Shown: one piece after another, positions 61,163 to 64,000 of the stretch
Numbering within the stretch: position 1 is the stretch's first letter
Layout of the letters: each line of letters opens with the position of its first letter
From: Metallyticus violacea
Taxonomy: Eukaryota; Arthropoda; Insecta; Mantodea; Metallyticidae
Length of the DNA stretch: 64,000 nt
Direction: 5' to 3'
Assembly: GCA_030762175.1 (NCBI GenBank)
Contig: CM060834.1
Location: 66,817,501-66,881,500 of the forward strand
Translations under genes and position numbers: made by a program
Notes under the pieces: model-generated
Told to the model about the DNA's origin: nothing
The model's input: the letters and a program-made list of their open reading frames with translations, nothing else
The model's database searches: none

Positions 61163-64000
61163 TCTTAATTGAGATAACTGGTTCTCTTTCATTATACCAG
61201 TTTGATAGCCTCAGTAAAGCGTATTATGCGCAAAGAATCTCGAAAAGAAAAAAGTTTTTTTTTGAAGTTTGGAAACTTCGTTAGAATCACTTTTTTTCCG
61301 TTCTTATTTGAGATAACTGGTTCTCTTTCATTATACTAGTTTGATATGCTCAGTAAAGCATATTATGCGCAAAGAATCTCGAAAAGAAAAAAAAATTTTT
61401 CGAAGTTTGGAATCGTCGTTTGAATCACTTTTTTCCGTTCTTATTTGAGATTACTGGTTCTCTTTCATTATACTAGTTTGATAGCCTCAGAAAAGCATAT
61501 TATGCGCAAAGAATCTCGAAAAGAAAAAAATTTTTTTTCGAAGTTTGGAAACTTCGTTAGAATCACTTTTTTTCCGTTCTTATTTGAGATAACTGGTTCT
61601 CTTTCATTATACTAGTTTGATAGCCTCAGTAAAGCATATTATGCGCAAAGAATCTCGAAAAGAAAAAAATTTTTTTTCGAAGTTTGGAAACGTCGTTTGA
61701 ATCACTTTTTTCCGTTCTTATTTGAGATTACTGGTTCTCTTTCATTATAGTAGTTTGATAGCCTCAGAAAAGCATATTATGCACAAAGAATCTCGAAAAG
61801 AAAAAAAATTTTTTTCGAAGTTTGGACTATTCGTTAGAATCACTTTTTTTCCGATCTTATTTGAAATAACTGATTCTCTTTCATTATACTAGTTTGATAG
61901 CCTCAGCAAAGCATATTATGGGTAAAGAATCTCGAAAAGAAAAAAAATTTTTTCCAAGTTTGGACACTTCGTTAGAATCACTTTTTTTCCGTTCTTATTT
62001 GAGATAACTGGTTCTCTTTCATTATACTAGTTTGATAGCCTCAGCAAAGAATATTATGCGCAAAGAATCTCGAAAAGAAAAAAAATTTTTTTCGAAGTTT
62101 GGAAACTTCGTTAGAATCACTTTTTTTCCGTTCTTATTTGAGATAACTGGTTCTCTTTCATTATACTAGTTTGATAGCCTCAGTAAAGCACATTATGCGC
62201 AAAGAATCTGGAAAAGAAAAAAAAAATTTTTCGAAGTTTTGAAACTTCGTTAGAATCACTTTCTTTCCGTTCTTATTTGAGATAACTGGTTCTCTTTCAT
62301 TATACTAGTTTGATAGCCTCAGTAAAGCACATTATGCTCAAAGAATCTCGAAAAGAAAAAAAATTTTTTTCGAAGTTTGGAAACGTCGTTTGAATCACTT
62401 TTTTCCGTTCTTATTTGAGATTACTGCTTCTCTTTCATTATAGTAGTTTGATAGCCTCAGAAAAGCATATTATGCTCAAAGAATCTCGAAAAGAAAAAAA
62501 ATTTTTTTCGAAGTTTGGAAACGTCGTTTGAATCACTTTTTTCCGTTCTTATTTGAGATTACTGGTTCTCTTTCATTATAGTAGAATGATAGCCTCAGAA
62601 AAGCATATTATGTACAAAGAATATCGAAAAGAAAAAAAATTTTTTTGGAAGTTTGGAAACTTCGTTAGAATCACTTTTATTCCGTTCTTATTTGAGATAA
62701 CTGGTTCTCTTTCATTATACTAGTTTGATAGCCTCAGCAAAGCATATTATGCATAAAGAATCTCGAAAAGAAAAAAGTTTTTTTTCGAAGTTTGGAAACT
62801 TCGTTAGAATCACTTTTTTTCCGTTCTTATTTGAGATAACTGGTTCTCTTTCATTAATCTAGTTTGATAGCCTCAGTAAAGCATATTATGCGCAAAGAAT
62901 CTCGAAAAGAAAAAAAATTTTTTTCGAAGTTTGAAAACCTTGTTTTAATCACTTTTTTCCGTTCTTATTTGAGATTACTGGTTCTCTTTCATTATAGTAG
63001 TTTGATAGCCTCAGAAAAGCATATTATGCGCAAAGAATCTCGAAAAGAAAAAAATTTTTTTTCGAAGTTTGGACACTTCGTTAGAATCACTTTTTTTCCG
63101 ATCTTATTTGAGATAACTGGTTCTCTTTCATTATACTAGTTTGATAGCCTCAGCAAAGCATATTATGCGCAAAGAATCTCGAAAAGAAAAAAAATTTTTT
63201 TCTAAGTTTGGAAACTTCGTTAGAATCACTTTTTTTCCGTTCTTATTTGAGATAACTGGTTCTCTTTCATTATACTAGTTTGATAGCCTCAGCAAAGCAT
63301 ATTATGCGCAAAGAATCTCGAAAAGAAAAAAAATTTTTTTCGAAGTTTGGAAACTTCGTTAGAATCACTTTTTTTCCGTTCTTATTTGAGATAACTGGTT
63401 CTCTTTCATTATACTAGTTTGATAGCCTCAGTAAAGCATATTATGCGCAAAGAATCTGGAAAAGAAAAAAAATTATTTTCGAAGTTTGGAAACTTCGTTA
63501 GAATCACTTTTTTTCCGTTCTTAATTGAGATAACTGGTTCTCTTTCATTATACTAGTTTGATAGCCTCAGTAAAGCATATTATGCGCAAAGAATCTCGAA
63601 AAGAAAAAAGTTTTTTTTTTGAAGTTTGGAAACTTCGTTTGAATCACTTTTTTTCCGTTCTTATTTGAGATAACTGGTTCTCTTTCATTATACTAGTTTG
63701 ATAGGCTCAGTAAAGCATATTATGCGCAAAGAATCTCGAAGAGAAAAAAAATTTTTTCGAAGTTTGGAATCGTCGTTTGAATCACTTTTTTCCGTTCTTA
63801 TTTGAGATTACTGGTTCTCTTTCATTATACTAGTTTGATAGCCTCAGCAAAGCATATTATGCGCAAAGAATCTCGAAAAGAAAAAAAATTTTTTTCGAAG
63901 TTTGGACACTTCGTTAGAATCACTTTTTTTCCGATCTTATTTGAGATAACTGGTTCTCTTTCATTATACTAGTTTGATAGCCTCAGCAAAGCATATTATG
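61163..64000. repeat. More diverged mosaic segment to the window edge, ~20 monomers
   Basis: Contains F with GATATGCTC (about 61344), C, a B-D pair with GGACTATTCG (about 61824), TTTTTCCAAG with GGTAAAG (about 61921-61955), GCACATTATGC monomers (about 62189 and 62329), TACTGCTTCTC and ATAGTAGAATGAT (about 62582) of the 26-31 kb type, and a B-D pair at 62864-63139. E follows near 63519, then F, C and D. CTTTCATTAATCTAG near 62850 is unique in the window. Private variants are denser here than in the 44-60 kb HORs, suggesting weaker recent homogenisation. Confidence 0.68.

Larger units (their letters stand above)
1..64000. repeat. Satellite DNA array, ~139-bp monomer, entire window
   Basis: Every part of the window reads as the same ~139-bp monomer in one orientation, with no interruption. 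Fixed landmarks recur at this spacing from end to end: the TTGGAAAC region, a T-tract before CCGTTCTTATT, GAGATAACTGG, CTCTTTCATTATACTAG, GATAGCCTCAG, GCATATTATGCGC, and an A-tract/T-tract junction leading into TTCGAAG. The array begins and ends inside monomers, so it extends past both edges. Arrays of this size, monomer length and nested periodicity are typical of eukaryotic centromeric or pericentromeric heterochromatin. That location is inference, because nothing non-satellite is present to anchor it. I do not recognise the family. The last partial monomer ends at the window edge. Confidence 0.98.

Noticed and set aside
1..64000. CRISPR array
   Set aside because: The repeat is about 139 bp with no short constant repeat separated by unique spacers. 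All positions belong to one monomer family, and the array is far longer than a CRISPR locus.
1..64000. Bacterial or plasmid iteron region, or a coding tandem repeat protein
   Set aside because: The array is 64 kb without any long open frame, replication gene or promoter, and has nested HORs. Stop codons occur in all frames of the consensus.
1..64000. Assignment to a named satellite family or species
   Set aside because: Monomer length near 139 bp and AT-richness resemble several insect, nematode and plant satellites, but I recognise no diagnostic sequence. A search of the consensus against a satellite database would be needed.

Overview
The whole 64 kb window is one uninterrupted satellite DNA array. 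I found no gene, RNA gene, transposable element, CRISPR array, inversion or stretch of unique sequence. The basic unit is an AT-rich monomer of about 139 bp (seen range about 137-140 bp), repeated roughly 460 times head to tail in a single orientation. A hand count on a typical monomer gives 42 G/C in 139 bp, about 30 percent GC. Such an array, with nested higher-order repeats (HORs), indicates a eukaryotic centromeric, pericentromeric or other heterochromatic block assembled from long reads. I do not recognise the satellite family and cannot name the species.

Each monomer contains, in order: an 18-bp dyad (CGAAGTTT-GG-AAACTTCG), a T-tract, a mixed AT region ending in ACTAGT, a second small dyad (GCATA-T-TATGC) merging into TGCGCA, and a symmetric A/T tract of about A8T7 running into the next dyad. 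Monomers fall into recognisable subfamilies. Six of them, called E, F, C, A, B and D here, recur in that order as a cassette of about 830 bp (representative copy 2911-3740). Subfamilies B, C and D carry substitutions that break the 18-bp dyad, so dyad-intact and dyad-broken monomers are interspersed.

Layout: 1-2250 is a segment with a distant paralogue at about 29262-31650. 2251-5994, 5995-9460, 9461-14734 and 14735-18290 are successive HOR units of 27, 25, 38 and about 26 monomers (the last truncated). 18291-26212 is built from 20-monomer units with shared modules. 26213-31760 holds 13- and 16-monomer units. 31761-44117 is a mosaic of rearranged earlier unit types. 44118-52714 is two copies of a clean 31-monomer (4.297 kb) HOR. 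52715-57008 is a variant 31-monomer unit. 57009-61162 contains 8-monomer and tandem 11-monomer units, and 61163-64000 is a more diverged mosaic.

Short open frames (64-137 codons, all on the + strand) occur across the array. They start at TTG, encode the satellite itself read through one to three monomers, and are duplicated only because the HORs are; none is annotated as a gene. The most interesting material is the recombination history: recurrent 11-monomer steps, hybrid monomers at unit junctions, and the alternating dyad that could be a protein-binding or non-B DNA element. No gene-based system is present.
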